Made by a program: the position numbers and the translations under genes | Shown: in pieces, positions 1-7,218 of the stretch | Position numbering within the stretch: the stretch's first letter is position 1 | How the letters are laid out: each line of letters begins with the position of its first letter | The notes under the pieces: model-generated | Database searches by the model: none | The model's input: only the letters and a program-made list of their open reading frames with translations | What the model was told of the DNA's origin: nothing | Source of the DNA: Herminiimonas sp. | Lineage (GTDB): Bacteria > Pseudomonadota > Gammaproteobacteria > Burkholderiales > Burkholderiaceae | Reading direction: 5' to 3' | DNA: 11,115 bases | NCBI GenBank assembly: GCA_014377155.1 | Contig: JACMQD010000313.1 | Coordinates: forward strand, 1 to 11,115

Positions 1-1
1 A

Positions 2-1231
2 TATTCAACGCGGATCAGTCCCGAGGATATATACGAACATCACCGCAAGTTTGGCATGCGCGTTGAACTTCCGTTTGCCGCATCCATCTCGCCACATGAA
101 AATGATCGTGATCCCGACCGCCGCCTTCGGATCGGTTATGTTTCAGGCGATTTGTATAACCACGCGGTGGCGACGTTCATTGAACCTATCTTGACGTTGC
201 ATGATTCGGCGCGCTTTGAGATTTATTGTTATTACAATAACAATATCGACGACAGTGTTTCACAACGGCTGATGTCACTCGCGCACCACTGGATACCCTG
301 TCGGAATTTATCCGATGACGTGCTGGCAGCGCGCATTAGAGACGACCGTATCGACATACTGATCGATCTGAGCGGTCACACATTGTTGAATCGAATGCCG
401 ATGTTTGCGCGCAAGCCGGCACCGCTGCAGGCTAGCTGGATTGGTTATCCGGGAACGACAGGCTTGAAGGCGATGGATTACTACATTGGCGATCAATTCT
501 TTTTGCCATCATCCGAACTCGCCGGCCAATTCTGTGAGCAACACGTTCGTCTTGCCGCAGCCTGCACCTTCAATCCCTTCGCCGGCGCCCCCGATGTAGG
601 AGAGCTACCCGCATTGCGTAATGGTGCTGTGATGTTTGGTAGCTTCAATCAACCGCACAAGTTTGGCCGAGGCGTTATTTCATTGTGGTCGCAGTTGTTG
701 TGTGCGGTGCCCGACGCCAGCATGCTTATTGCCGGAATGCCATCCAACGCGGATACGCATTCGATTACTAAACTTTTTAGTGAAAATGGTGTCCAGCCAA
801 ACCGGTTGGATTTTCATTCGCGCTGTAGCCTCGAGACTTACCTCGCCTTGCACAACAAAGTTGACATCTGCCTCGATACTTTTCCCTACGCGGGAGGAAC
901 TACGACAATGCACGCAGCCTGGATGGGTGTGCCAACATTGACGCTCGCAGGACGCACCGCAGCTTCACGTCAAGGGTGTGTGGTTGCATCTCATCTACAA
1001 CTCAATGGTTTCATTGCCGATTCCCCAGTCGATTTTATCAATAAGGGAATTCAATGGAGCCGTCAGTTACCTGAGCTTGCCGCTCTGCGCAGCGCGATGC
1101 GAGAACGGCTAGAGCAGTCAGCCATCATGCAGCCGGGTTGTGTTACGTCATCGCTCGAAACTGCATTCCGTTCGATGTGGCGCCAATACTGCGCAGGCCT
1201 TCCAACAAAACCGATAGAAGCAATTGATTGA
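2..1231 (+). CDS. O-GlcNAc transferase-like (GT41/SPINDLY) protein glycosyltransferase, 5'-truncated by window
   Basis: The reading frame is open from base 2, and the 18 codons before the first ATG (base 56) already read like family sequence (SPEDIYEHHRKFG). The gene therefore starts outside the window, probably with TPR repeats. Numbered from that ATG, the GT41 catalytic core shows RIGYVSGDLYNHAV (25-38, His36 where the family has a conserved His), DLSGHTLLNRMPMFA (104-118), QASWIGYPGTTG (125-136), FGSFNQPHKFGR (194-205, Lys202 at the nucleotide-phosphate-binding Lys), and DTFPYAGGTTTMHAAWMGVP (274-293) followed by LAGRTAASRQG. Family role: transfer of a sugar from a nucleotide donor to Ser/Thr of proteins in the cytoplasm. 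Bacterial members next to amino-sugar genes often modify flagellin. The acceptor and donor here are inferred from the convergent operon at 1303-7196. Only 71 bases separate the two convergent stops, with no convincing terminator hairpin. Confidence 0.9.
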   Translation, partial: YSTRISPEDIYEHHRKFGMRVELPFAASISPHENDRDPDRRLRIGYVSGDLYNHAVATFIEPILTLHDSARFEIYCYYNNNIDDSVSQRLMSLAHHWIPCRNLSDDVLAARIRDDRIDILIDLSGHTLLNRMPMFARKPAPLQASWIGYPGTTGLKAMDYYIGDQFFLPSSELAGQFCEQHVRLAAACTFNPFAGAPDVGELPALRNGAVMFGSFNQPHKFGRGVISLWSQLLCAVPDASMLIAGMPSNADTHSITKLFSENGVQPNRLDFHSRCSLETYLALHNKVDICLDTFPYAGGTTTMHAAWMGVPTLTLAGRTAASRQGCVVASHLQLNGFIADSPVDFINKGIQWSRQLPELAALRSAMRERLEQSAIMQPGCVTSSLETAFRSMWRQYCAGLPTKPIEAID

Positions 1232-1302
1232 AAAGATTTGGATCAAGGTACATTTTTAGCAGATCGTTGACTGCTCGGGCTCCGGGACATTATTGAAGTC
1301 AT

Positions 1303-2118
1303 TCATCCGGCAAGTTGACTCCGTACGGCGGCTATCTGCTCCAGTCCACCTTTGACATCGACCCGCTCGCGATGAGAGTACGGAACGGCACTTGCTCCGC
1401 CCAGTATGATCAGGTCATCATCACTGAACGCATTGATCTGGGCAGCTTCACGTATTAATTGAAGGTACTGATAATTCTGCTTGATCCACCATCGTGTAAA
1501 GGTCGCTATTACTGACCAGCGTGAGCGGCCTGAAGCATTTTCTCTGGCGGCATGCCAGATGCGGGCATCCCAAAGAATGACATCACCGGGCTCGACATTG
1601 ATCTCGATGATTTCAGTCGTTGTCGGATAGCTTTGCGGCGCATAGATGCCGCTTCGGTGACTGGCTGGTATCAGGAGCGTCGGGCCGTTCGATGCGGTAA
1701 ACGGCTCTAGCGGAATGATTACCTGCATCGAGATGATATTCGGTCCTTCGTAAGGAAAAAATGAGTCGATGTGCCATGGCAGCGCATCCTTGCTGGAGCG
1801 GCATATCATCGAACGCAGGGTGTAGTTCGGCCGCCCGTCGAGTCCCTTGTAGTAGGGGTCATTGAGACATGCGCGCAGGATTGAGTCGACTGCTGGCTGT
1901 CGGAATAAATCGAAGAACTGTTTATTTTCGACAAACGGGCTGTAAATGATGTCGGAGCCAGCATTCAGACGCGGGATTCCCTTGCCGTCACCGGTCGCAA
2001 GCTTTTGTGATGTGATATTTTCCAGCAGCGTTGCCAGCAGATCGACGGGGTAAAGGTTGCGAATAATGCAATACCCGTTGTCGTTGATTGCGGCAAGTGC
2101 GTCGCCAGGTGCATCCAA
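1303..2118 (-). CDS. Phytanoyl-CoA dioxygenase (PhyH)-family Fe(II)/2-oxoglutarate oxygenase, second of two
   Basis: A 271-residue protein of typical PhyH length. The iron-binding facial triad is visible: His116 and Asp118 in LPWHIDSFFPYEG, and His189 in WDARIWHAARENASGRSRW. Arg198 or Arg200 is a candidate 2-oxoglutarate carboxylate ligand. The GPTLLIPASHRSG segment (145-157) and EPGDVILWD (176-184) are standard double-stranded beta-helix landmarks. The predicted reaction is hydroxylation or another oxidation of a small molecule in the cytoplasm. From context the substrate is probably the amino-sugar nucleotide or its acyl group, but the sequence does not reveal it. The start is a TTG one base after the stop of the upstream gene, with a good ribosome site (AGAGG, 9-base spacing). 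The only nearby ATG (2114) is out of frame. It is the last gene of the operon. Confidence 0.85.
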   Translation of the reverse strand: MDAPGDALAAINDNGYCIIRNLYPVDLLATLLENITSQKLATGDGKGIPRLNAGSDIIYSPFVENKQFFDLFRQPAVDSILRACLNDPYYKGLDGRPNYTLRSMICRSSKDALPWHIDSFFPYEGPNIISMQVIIPLEPFTASNGPTLLIPASHRSGIYAPQSYPTTTEIIEINVEPGDVILWDARIWHAARENASGRSRWSVIATFTRWWIKQNYQYLQLIREAAQINAFSDDDLIILGGASAVPYSHRERVDVKGGLEQIAAVRSQLAG

Positions 2119-2119
2119 T

Positions 2120-3124
2120 TTAATTTTCCTCTACTTTTGTGTGTGACGAAATTACCTTCATCATGCCTTCAGCGTGATCTTGCTCGGCATCGATCGCATA
2201 ACCGATTCCACTACTACCAAAACCGTTCCCGTTGTAAAACATGTGCAAACGCCCGGCAACCTTTACGACGTTCGGATAAGCGACCATGAAAGAATCCCAG
2301 CCATCGGTACTGATATCAATGCCGCCTAGGGCATCACAGCGCTCCCATCGAATGCCATCATCTGACTCAGCGTAACCAATGCGGTAACTGTGCATCGGAT
2401 CCTCGCGGTAGCCCAACGCCTTACGGTAAGAAAACCACATCCGGTAGCGGTTGCCGTCTTTGATCACAGACGCTCTTACGATGCCACCCTCCGCTGGGTC
2501 GGCGTAGTCGATCGCCACCACGCCCTCCCGGTCCCAATGGATGCCGTCAAGCGATTCCGCATATTTCAAGTGGTAACGCGGCTCTGGCGTGCCGCCTGTT
2601 TCGAGCCAACCGGTACAGGACAGATACCAGTTACGCCAGACACCGTTGTCGATAAGAACGCAGGAGGTCGCACAAAAAAAAGGCTCGTTCGCCGTACGGT
2701 CCATGATCGGACCCTGATAGAGGCGATGGTAAGTATCGCCTCTATCGTCGCTCACTGCCAGCCCGACCGCATTGTGGTAGGGCACCGTATTACGCACGTT
2801 CCAGCCTATGTAATACAAATATTTGCGTCCGCCGTGATCAACCAGCCAGGATGGCATCAGGCCACAGTCGTCGAAACTACCGCGCATGCCCAGCTCCAAA
2901 AGCGGCTCGGTACCGATCCGCAACACCTGTCGAGGTTGGCCGGCGCTTACATCGATGCTACCGATACGGCTTCTGTTATGCGCATCACGGCTACTGAAAT
3001 AAATCCGCAGTCGCTGCTCGTCAAGTACGTCCACTGTCGGTACCTGGGCATGCGAACATGTCCAAGAAAGACTGGCGTCGACGGTGTAGATCAAGCCCTG
3101 TTTGGACCAGGTCGTCTTTTTCAT
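2120..3124 (-). CDS. Five-bladed beta-propeller glycosidase-like protein (GH43/GH32/GH130-type fold)
   Basis: A 334-residue protein with no signal peptide or membrane segment, so probably cytoplasmic. It shows repeated propeller-blade signatures: YLYYIGWNV (102-110) then GLAVSDDRGDTYHR (121-134); WYLSCTGW (166-173) then LKYAESLDGIHWDRE (186-200); YRMWFSYR (227-234) then IGYAESDDGIRWERC (249-263); LHMFYNGNG (293-301) then IGYAIDAE (307-314). The '[L/I]xYAES.DGI.W.R' pattern is typical of uncharacterised GH43/GH32/GH130-like propellers. Acidic residues near the pocket side (Asp32, Asp85/Asp86, Glu213) could be catalytic, but I cannot assign them. It lies between an acyltransferase and a PhyH gene, eight bases after the acyltransferase stop. 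It may trim, transfer or bind a sugar during glycan assembly. The fold is fairly sure; the activity is unknown. Confidence 0.75.
   Translation of the reverse strand: MKKTTWSKQGLIYTVDASLSWTCSHAQVPTVDVLDEQRLRIYFSSRDAHNRSRIGSIDVSAGQPRQVLRIGTEPLLELGMRGSFDDCGLMPSWLVDHGGRKYLYYIGWNVRNTVPYHNAVGLAVSDDRGDTYHRLYQGPIMDRTANEPFFCATSCVLIDNGVWRNWYLSCTGWLETGGTPEPRYHLKYAESLDGIHWDREGVVAIDYADPAEGGIVRASVIKDGNRYRMWFSYRKALGYREDPMHSYRIGYAESDDGIRWERCDALGGIDISTDGWDSFMVAYPNVVKVAGRLHMFYNGNGFGSSGIGYAIDAEQDHAEGMMKVISSHTKVEEN
2128..2132 (-). promoter_or_regulatory. Ribosome binding site that decides a TTG start
   Basis: On the minus strand AGAGG lies nine bases before TTG at 2118-2116. It sits inside the last codons of the upstream propeller gene, so the second PhyH gene is probably translated by coupling. 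The ATG at 2114-2112 is in another frame and gives only a shadow reading. Confidence 0.6.
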
Positions 3125-3132
3125 CGCGAGAT

Positions 3133-3792
3133 TTAAAATTTCAACTGTTTGCTCGACATCCGGGCCTTTTCTGCCGGATTACCGCGATAGACCCCCCAGG
3201 CTTCCGTATCTTTTGTCACTGCTGCGGCCATGGCGATGAAGCTGCCTTCAGCGATCGTCAGACCGTCGCGGATGGTCGAATTGACGCCGAAAAAGCTATA
3301 GGGCTCGACGATGCAATGGCCAGACAGCACCACGTGCGATGTGAAAAATGCATGATCACGGATCTCGCCATGATGACCGATATGGTTGCCGCTCCATAAA
3401 ATTACATTGTTGCCGATCGATGTGAACGGCTGCAGCGTATTGTTTTCAAGGATAAAGCAGTTTTCACCGATGGCATTATCGAATACGGTCGCGCGCGAAC
3501 TCACGTAGCTGATGCATTCATAGCCTTTGCTCTTAATTTGTAAGTAGACCTGTTCGCGCGCCAGATTCATACCGCGCGGCGCGAGCGGTGCGAAGAACGC
3601 ATGCGTGGCTGGATCGAATCGCGTTTCTACGCTTTCAAATGCCACCACGGGCAGGCCGCAGAATACGCCTGACTCCGGCAGGTAGGCCCGGTTGACACTG
3701 AAACCGACCACCTCGTGGTTCGAGTCGCTCGTCAAATAGTAATGCGCCAGTTCGGCGAAATCCTTAACGCCAAAGAGAACGACTTTTGCCAT
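3133..3792 (-). CDS. NeuD/PglD-like sugar O- or N-acyltransferase (left-handed beta-helix)
   Basis: With the ATG at 3792 the protein is 219 residues and begins MAKVVLFGVKDFAELAHYYL, the usual Rossmann-like N-terminal subdomain of NeuD/PglD-type enzymes. An upstream ATG at 3813 adds seven residues but lacks comparable support, whereas AGGAAA sits six bases before the chosen start. Residues about 104-195 carry hexapeptide-repeat rungs (AIGENCFI, SIGNNVIL, HGEIRDHAF, IVEPYSFFG, TIRDGLTIAEGSF), ending in the common RGNPAEK. His140/His141 in NHIGHHGEI are the best catalytic-base candidates. The family transfers acyl groups from acyl-CoA to sugars. Next to a VioA-type aminotransferase it most likely N-acylates the 4-amino group, though O-acylation is possible. 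Its start lies inside the 3' end of the methyltransferase gene (29-base overlap). Confidence 0.85.
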   Translation of the reverse strand: MAKVVLFGVKDFAELAHYYLTSDSNHEVVGFSVNRAYLPESGVFCGLPVVAFESVETRFDPATHAFFAPLAPRGMNLAREQVYLQIKSKGYECISYVSSRATVFDNAIGENCFILENNTLQPFTSIGNNVILWSGNHIGHHGEIRDHAFFTSHVVLSGHCIVEPYSFFGVNSTIRDGLTIAEGSFIAMAAAVTKDTEAWGVYRGNPAEKARMSSKQLKF

Positions 3793-4441
3793 GATCGATT
3801 TCCTGATAAACATAGGTGGTGTATTCGTACAGGCCGTAGTCGTTACGAATGATGAAGTTACGCGATAAGTTTTTCACCAGAAAACTGATCAGCGTATCGG
3901 TCGACAAATGGAACAGGTCATCGCGCTCCCAATCGACCGCCTTGGACATGACGTTGAATGCGATTCCACGCCGTGCTTTGCCGAAAACAATTGGGAGAAC
4001 TGCGCGGAAGTAGTCAAACATCTCGTGGTGCGAAACTCCTCGCTTTTCGGTGAAGACGCCGTTCATGATGATGTAGTCGTACACAGGTAGCGCGTCCGCC
4101 CCATCGAGAATATCCATCTGATAGTAAGTGGTGCTTGGATATTTTCGTTTTGACAGGGCGATCGCTTCCGGTGCTGCATCCAGTCCGGCGTAAGCGATGT
4201 GATCCAGCTCGCGCGCACGGATGAAATCATGCAGATGTGACGCGCCGCAGCCAAAATCGAGCAAGGTCAGCGGCGCCTCTGGTTCTTCGCGAGTTGTGCG
4301 CACAGATTCGAGCATGACTCGGTACCGGGTACTGGCGTCTGCTTCGTTCGGCCAATCGACGCCGAGATGGGAGTCGCCGTGCTGTAGTAGGCAGCGTGAA
4401 TAATGATCCACGATTGATTGGTATATTTTTGGGTTGGTCAT
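3764..4441 (-). CDS. Class I SAM-dependent methyltransferase
   Basis: A 225-residue protein. SAM-binding motif I is LLDFGCGASHLHDF (60-73), with an acidic residue at the end of strand 2 (AGLDAAPEAIALSKRKYP, Asp88) and YYQMDIL (106-112) as the adenine-side motif. YDYIIMNGVF (121-130) is the motif near the active site. The C-terminal half (GIAFNVMSKAVDW, DLFHLS) resembles small-molecule methyltransferases whose genes lie in surface-glycan loci. Its start overlaps the WbqC gene stop as ATGA, so the two are probably translationally coupled. In context it probably O-methylates the dideoxy amino sugar, as is known for modified viosamine on Pseudomonas flagellin. N- or C-methylation cannot be excluded. 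Confidence 0.85.
   Translation of the reverse strand: MTNPKIYQSIVDHYSRCLLQHGDSHLGVDWPNEADASTRYRVMLESVRTTREEPEAPLTLLDFGCGASHLHDFIRARELDHIAYAGLDAAPEAIALSKRKYPSTTYYQMDILDGADALPVYDYIIMNGVFTEKRGVSHHEMFDYFRAVLPIVFGKARRGIAFNVMSKAVDWERDDLFHLSTDTLISFLVKNLSRNFIIRNDYGLYEYTTYVYQEIDHGKSRSLWR
3799..3804 (-). promoter_or_regulatory. Ribosome binding site selecting the internal start of the acyltransferase
   Basis: Minus-strand AGGAAA is followed by six bases and then ATG at 3792-3790. This favours the shorter product starting MAKVVLFG over the ATG at 3813, which lies upstream of this site. Confidence 0.6.
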
Positions 4442-5136
4442 GAAAATTTTACCTGCTCGAGCAATGCAGCCGTATTGTCCCGGCCATTGAACATCAACAC
4501 ATCCACGATCGAAAGATCGGGAATGAATCGACCGTTAAACTGCTGGTAAGTGTAGGATTTATTCTCTAGAAATTGCAAAGCTATCCCACGGTCGAAAAAA
4601 TCGGCAGGGTTGTACAAGGCGCGACCGCCCGGCAGGTTGAGATAATGGCTGGCTTGCTCGTGCGAACACATTTCGAGTATTCGCTCCTGGCCTGCAAATA
4701 TCGGTTTCGGATGGGAGCGTGCAGCACTCGTCAAGCTGCATCGCAGACCTAGGTAGGCATGCAACACTTTGAGCGAATGCTCAATAAATTCGGCTAGATT
4801 AGTCGCTGGCGCATTGATGATGCGCGCAAGCAGAGGCTGCACTTCGGCATGGAAAGGAGCTGCCCGGTAGGCCTGATCAATGGTACGGAACAGTTTGACG
4901 CGCCAGGGCGCGCCGTCGTACAGGTTCAGTTCGTTGATACGCCGATGATGGCTCGCTCCGGCCACCGGAACAGTAAAGCGATAGGGGTGGCCGTCGATCA
5001 AAATACGGTTTCGGTTTATCCAACCGCGATTAATGTATTTGACATCGTCGAGCAAGACAAAACGATCGGCTTGTGCCATTAGCTGGAAGTAGCCCAGATA
5101 TGGCAGAAAGTAAGGCTGCATGATAGCTAGTTTCAT
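4438..5136 (-). CDS. WbqC-family protein
   Basis: A 232-residue protein of usual family length with the family hallmarks: MQPYFLPYLGYFQL (6-19), DDVKYINRGWINRNRI (30-45), the His63-His64 pair in GASHHRRINEL, the later YLNLPGGRALY (165-175), and PDLSIVDVLMFNG (206-218). WbqC proteins are common in O-antigen, capsule and flagellin-glycan clusters. As far as I know their reaction is not firmly settled. Location between an aminotransferase/PhyH pair and a methyltransferase fits a role in adding or processing a substituent on the amino sugar. There is no signal peptide. Both ends overlap the neighbouring genes by four bases (ATGA). Confidence 0.92.
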   Translation of the reverse strand: MKLAIMQPYFLPYLGYFQLMAQADRFVLLDDVKYINRGWINRNRILIDGHPYRFTVPVAGASHHRRINELNLYDGAPWRVKLFRTIDQAYRAAPFHAEVQPLLARIINAPATNLAEFIEHSLKVLHAYLGLRCSLTSAARSHPKPIFAGQERILEMCSHEQASHYLNLPGGRALYNPADFFDRGIALQFLENKSYTYQQFNGRFIPDLSIVDVLMFNGRDNTAALLEQVKFS

Positions 5137-6020
5137 GTTGCGGCGCTTGCATTCGGCGGAGGGGCCGGTGGTGCCGGCTCGCTTGCGATCGCCAATTGCC
5201 GGTTGACTGCTTCAACGTCGGGGAAGTCCATCAGTTGCCGGTGTACGCCGCGGGTGTAGGCAGAAGGATAGGCGCGTGCCACGAAGCTTGGTTCGTCACC
5301 GTTGTCGAATCGCGTACTGCAAGCCACGCGCACGAAATTCGGACGGCCTGTCAAACCGCTGCGGTGCACTAAGAAATTTGAAAAAAAGACGACATCTCCT
5401 GGCACTACGCACAACGACTGGAAATCCAAGTCTGCAAAATTGTCAACATTCCATATGCCGTCGAGTCGGTCATGGGCTGGTGCAACCAGACCGCGCCTAT
5501 GTGATCCGGGGACAACCTCAAGTGGATAGGCATCCGCATCAACGGCGCACAGCGGAACCCACACCCCTATGCCATCCATGCTGCCTTGGACCGAGGGCCA
5601 GTCTTGATGAGCCGGTAGGCCGAAATAGCCGCCAGGGATCTTCAGTTCGGCCGACTGCAGGTGTACGGTTTGTCCTCCGGGTACGAAAATCGGGCCGAAG
5701 CCGAGCACCGCCCGTAGAAATTTCTGGATGGGGGCCGTATTGAACAGGGCGCCGATCGCCTGTAGCCGCCACAGCGACGCCATGGTTTTCTTGAACCGAT
5801 CAATATCAGCGTGATGTAAGACGAGCGCGGCCGAAAAAAGGTCAGGTGCTGGCGTCGCCCCCAAATGCTTCAGCTGATTGTCGAAGACGTTCCGAATCTG
5901 CTGCAGACAGTCGTCGGCGACAGCTTGTTCGATCAGTCCGCGCACGACAAGATAGCCATGCTCGGCCAGCGCTGTGCGCCCATTCACTGCGGCCAAATCA
6001 TCCCTAGGGTGCTCCGACAT
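5133..6020 (-). CDS. Phytanoyl-CoA dioxygenase (PhyH)-family Fe(II)/2-oxoglutarate oxygenase, first of two
   Basis: A 295-residue protein. The iron triad is His138 and Asp140 (GLPAHQDWPSVQG) with His219 (FSNFLVHRSGLTGRPNFVR). Arg231 or Arg226 is a candidate 2-oxoglutarate anchor. LEVVPGSHRRG (167-177) and VVPGDVVFF (205-213) are further family landmarks. It differs clearly from the other PhyH gene in this operon (HQD versus HID and little shared sequence), so the two are probably not a recent duplication. The last 15 residues are rich in Pro and Ala (EPAPPAPPPNASAA) and look disordered. A G-rich ribosome site lies just before ATG 6020, and 62 bases separate the gene from the aminotransferase stop. 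Likely role: oxidation of the sugar nucleotide or its acyl substituent; the substrate is unknown. Confidence 0.85.
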   Translation of the reverse strand: MSEHPRDDLAAVNGRTALAEHGYLVVRGLIEQAVADDCLQQIRNVFDNQLKHLGATPAPDLFSAALVLHHADIDRFKKTMASLWRLQAIGALFNTAPIQKFLRAVLGFGPIFVPGGQTVHLQSAELKIPGGYFGLPAHQDWPSVQGSMDGIGVWVPLCAVDADAYPLEVVPGSHRRGLVAPAHDRLDGIWNVDNFADLDFQSLCVVPGDVVFFSNFLVHRSGLTGRPNFVRVACSTRFDNGDEPSFVARAYPSAYTRGVHRQLMDFPDVEAVNRQLAIASEPAPPAPPPNASAAT

Positions 6021-6083
6021 TACACATCCCCCCGTCGCCCTGGCAGAATCCCTGATATGTCGACTACCCCCATTTTTGTGATG

Positions 6084-7196
6084 TCATGCATGGCACAAGC
6101 AATCCACCACGCGCTGCACATCCCCATCCGTCAATCCTGGAAAAATCGGCAGGCATAGCGCCTTGCGTGCTGCGGCACTCGCCACCGGCAAATTTTCCAC
6201 ATGCGCAGACGGTAGTCCGCGGTACATCGGAAAATCTGTAATCAACGGATAGAAGTAGCGCCGCGCAAAGATGTTCTGTTCCCGCAGACGGTTGTACAGG
6301 CCGTCGCGAGTCAGTGGGTAATTATCTTCGACCATGATCGGAAAATAAGCATGGTTCGAAGTGTGTTCCCCGCTACCGTTCAGTACACGGATGCCCTTAA
6401 TCGCGGGGAGCAGCCGACGATACAGCGTATCGACCTCCTTGCGTCGAGCCAGTGCCGCATCGATACCTTTCAATTGGAGCAGACCCAGCGCTGCATTGAA
6501 TTCACTCATCTTGCCATTGATGCCAGGTGCAACGACCGTGGTTTCGTCGACGAAGCCGAAATTCTTGAGGTGATCGATACGGACCTTGGTCTTCGCATCC
6601 GGACAGATGATCGCTCCGCCCTCGAACGTGTTGAATACCTTGGTCGCATGAAAACTGAGCACCGACAAATCGCCATGCTTGAGCACGCTGCCACAGTGGC
6701 ACTTGACGCCGAACGCATGAGCTCCGTCATAAATCACTTTTAGATTGTAGTTGTCCGCAATCCGCTCGATCGCATCGACGTCGCATGGATGCCCGTAACA
6801 ATGGACCGGCATGATGGCCGTCGTCTGCGGTGTGATCGCTGCCTCGATCTTGGCGGGGTCGAGATTGAGGGTATCAGGATGAACATCGACAAATACCGGT
6901 TTGATGCCGTTCCAGACGAGCGAGTGGGCGGTCGCGACGAAGGAGTAGGGCGTCGTGATGACTTCGCCCGTGATGCGCAAGGCTTGTAATGCCGTGATCA
7001 GCCCGATCGTGCCGTTGGTGAACAGAGCTAGGTGTTCGACACCAAGGTAGTCGCACAGAGCTGCCTCGAGTTGCACATGAAAAGGACCGCCGTTGGTCAG
7101 CACCCGGCTGTCCCAGATTTTTTCTAAGTAAGGCATGAATTCTGCCAACGGGGGCAGGTGCGGCTGTGTGACGTAAATTGGTTTGTTGTCGCGCAT
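6084..7196 (-). CDS. vioA: DegT/DnrJ/EryC1-family sugar-nucleotide aminotransferase, VioA-like (dTDP-viosamine synthesis)
   Basis: A 370-residue PLP enzyme of fold type I. Visible landmarks are FTNGTIGLITALQAL (59-73, phosphate-binding region), ITTPYSFVATAHSLVWNG (80-97), MPVHCYGHPCD (129-139), YDGAHAFG (156-163, Asp157 for the pyridine nitrogen), SFHATKVFNTFEGG (181-194, Schiff-base Lys186) and GINGKMSEFNAA (225-236). These match, from memory, VioA-type enzymes that convert dTDP-4-keto-6-deoxyglucose to dTDP-4-amino-4,6-dideoxyglucose using glutamate. They fit less well with the FdtB/QdtB 3-aminotransferases. It is the first gene of the operon, with ribosome site AAGGGA eight bases before ATG 7196. 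RmlA and RmlB, which would supply the substrate, are not in the window. The 4-amino assignment is by motif resemblance only. Confidence 0.88.
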   Translation of the reverse strand: MRDNKPIYVTQPHLPPLAEFMPYLEKIWDSRVLTNGGPFHVQLEAALCDYLGVEHLALFTNGTIGLITALQALRITGEVITTPYSFVATAHSLVWNGIKPVFVDVHPDTLNLDPAKIEAAITPQTTAIMPVHCYGHPCDVDAIERIADNYNLKVIYDGAHAFGVKCHCGSVLKHGDLSVLSFHATKVFNTFEGGAIICPDAKTKVRIDHLKNFGFVDETTVVAPGINGKMSEFNAALGLLQLKGIDAALARRKEVDTLYRRLLPAIKGIRVLNGSGEHTSNHAYFPIMVEDNYPLTRDGLYNRLREQNIFARRYFYPLITDFPMYRGLPSAHVENLPVASAAARKALCLPIFPGLTDGDVQRVVDCLCHA

Positions 7197-7204
7197 GGTA
7201 CCCG

Positions 7205-7210
7205 TCCCTT
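7205..7210 (-). promoter_or_regulatory. Ribosome binding site of the VioA-like aminotransferase
   Basis: Minus-strand AAGGGA followed by eight bases and ATG 7196-7194. It supports the annotated start MRDNKPIYVTQP, which also matches the usual N-terminus of VioA-type enzymes. Confidence 0.55.
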
Positions 7211-7218
7211 CGTTGTTC

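Noticed and set aside
1232..1302. Bidirectional terminator between the convergent genes
   Set aside because: Only a weak CCGG...CCGG pairing with a long loop and no following T-run on either strand was seen.
2390..3136. 248-codon open frame on the + strand
   Set aside because: It is the mirror of the propeller gene; the minus strand has the blade repeats and fits the operon spacing.
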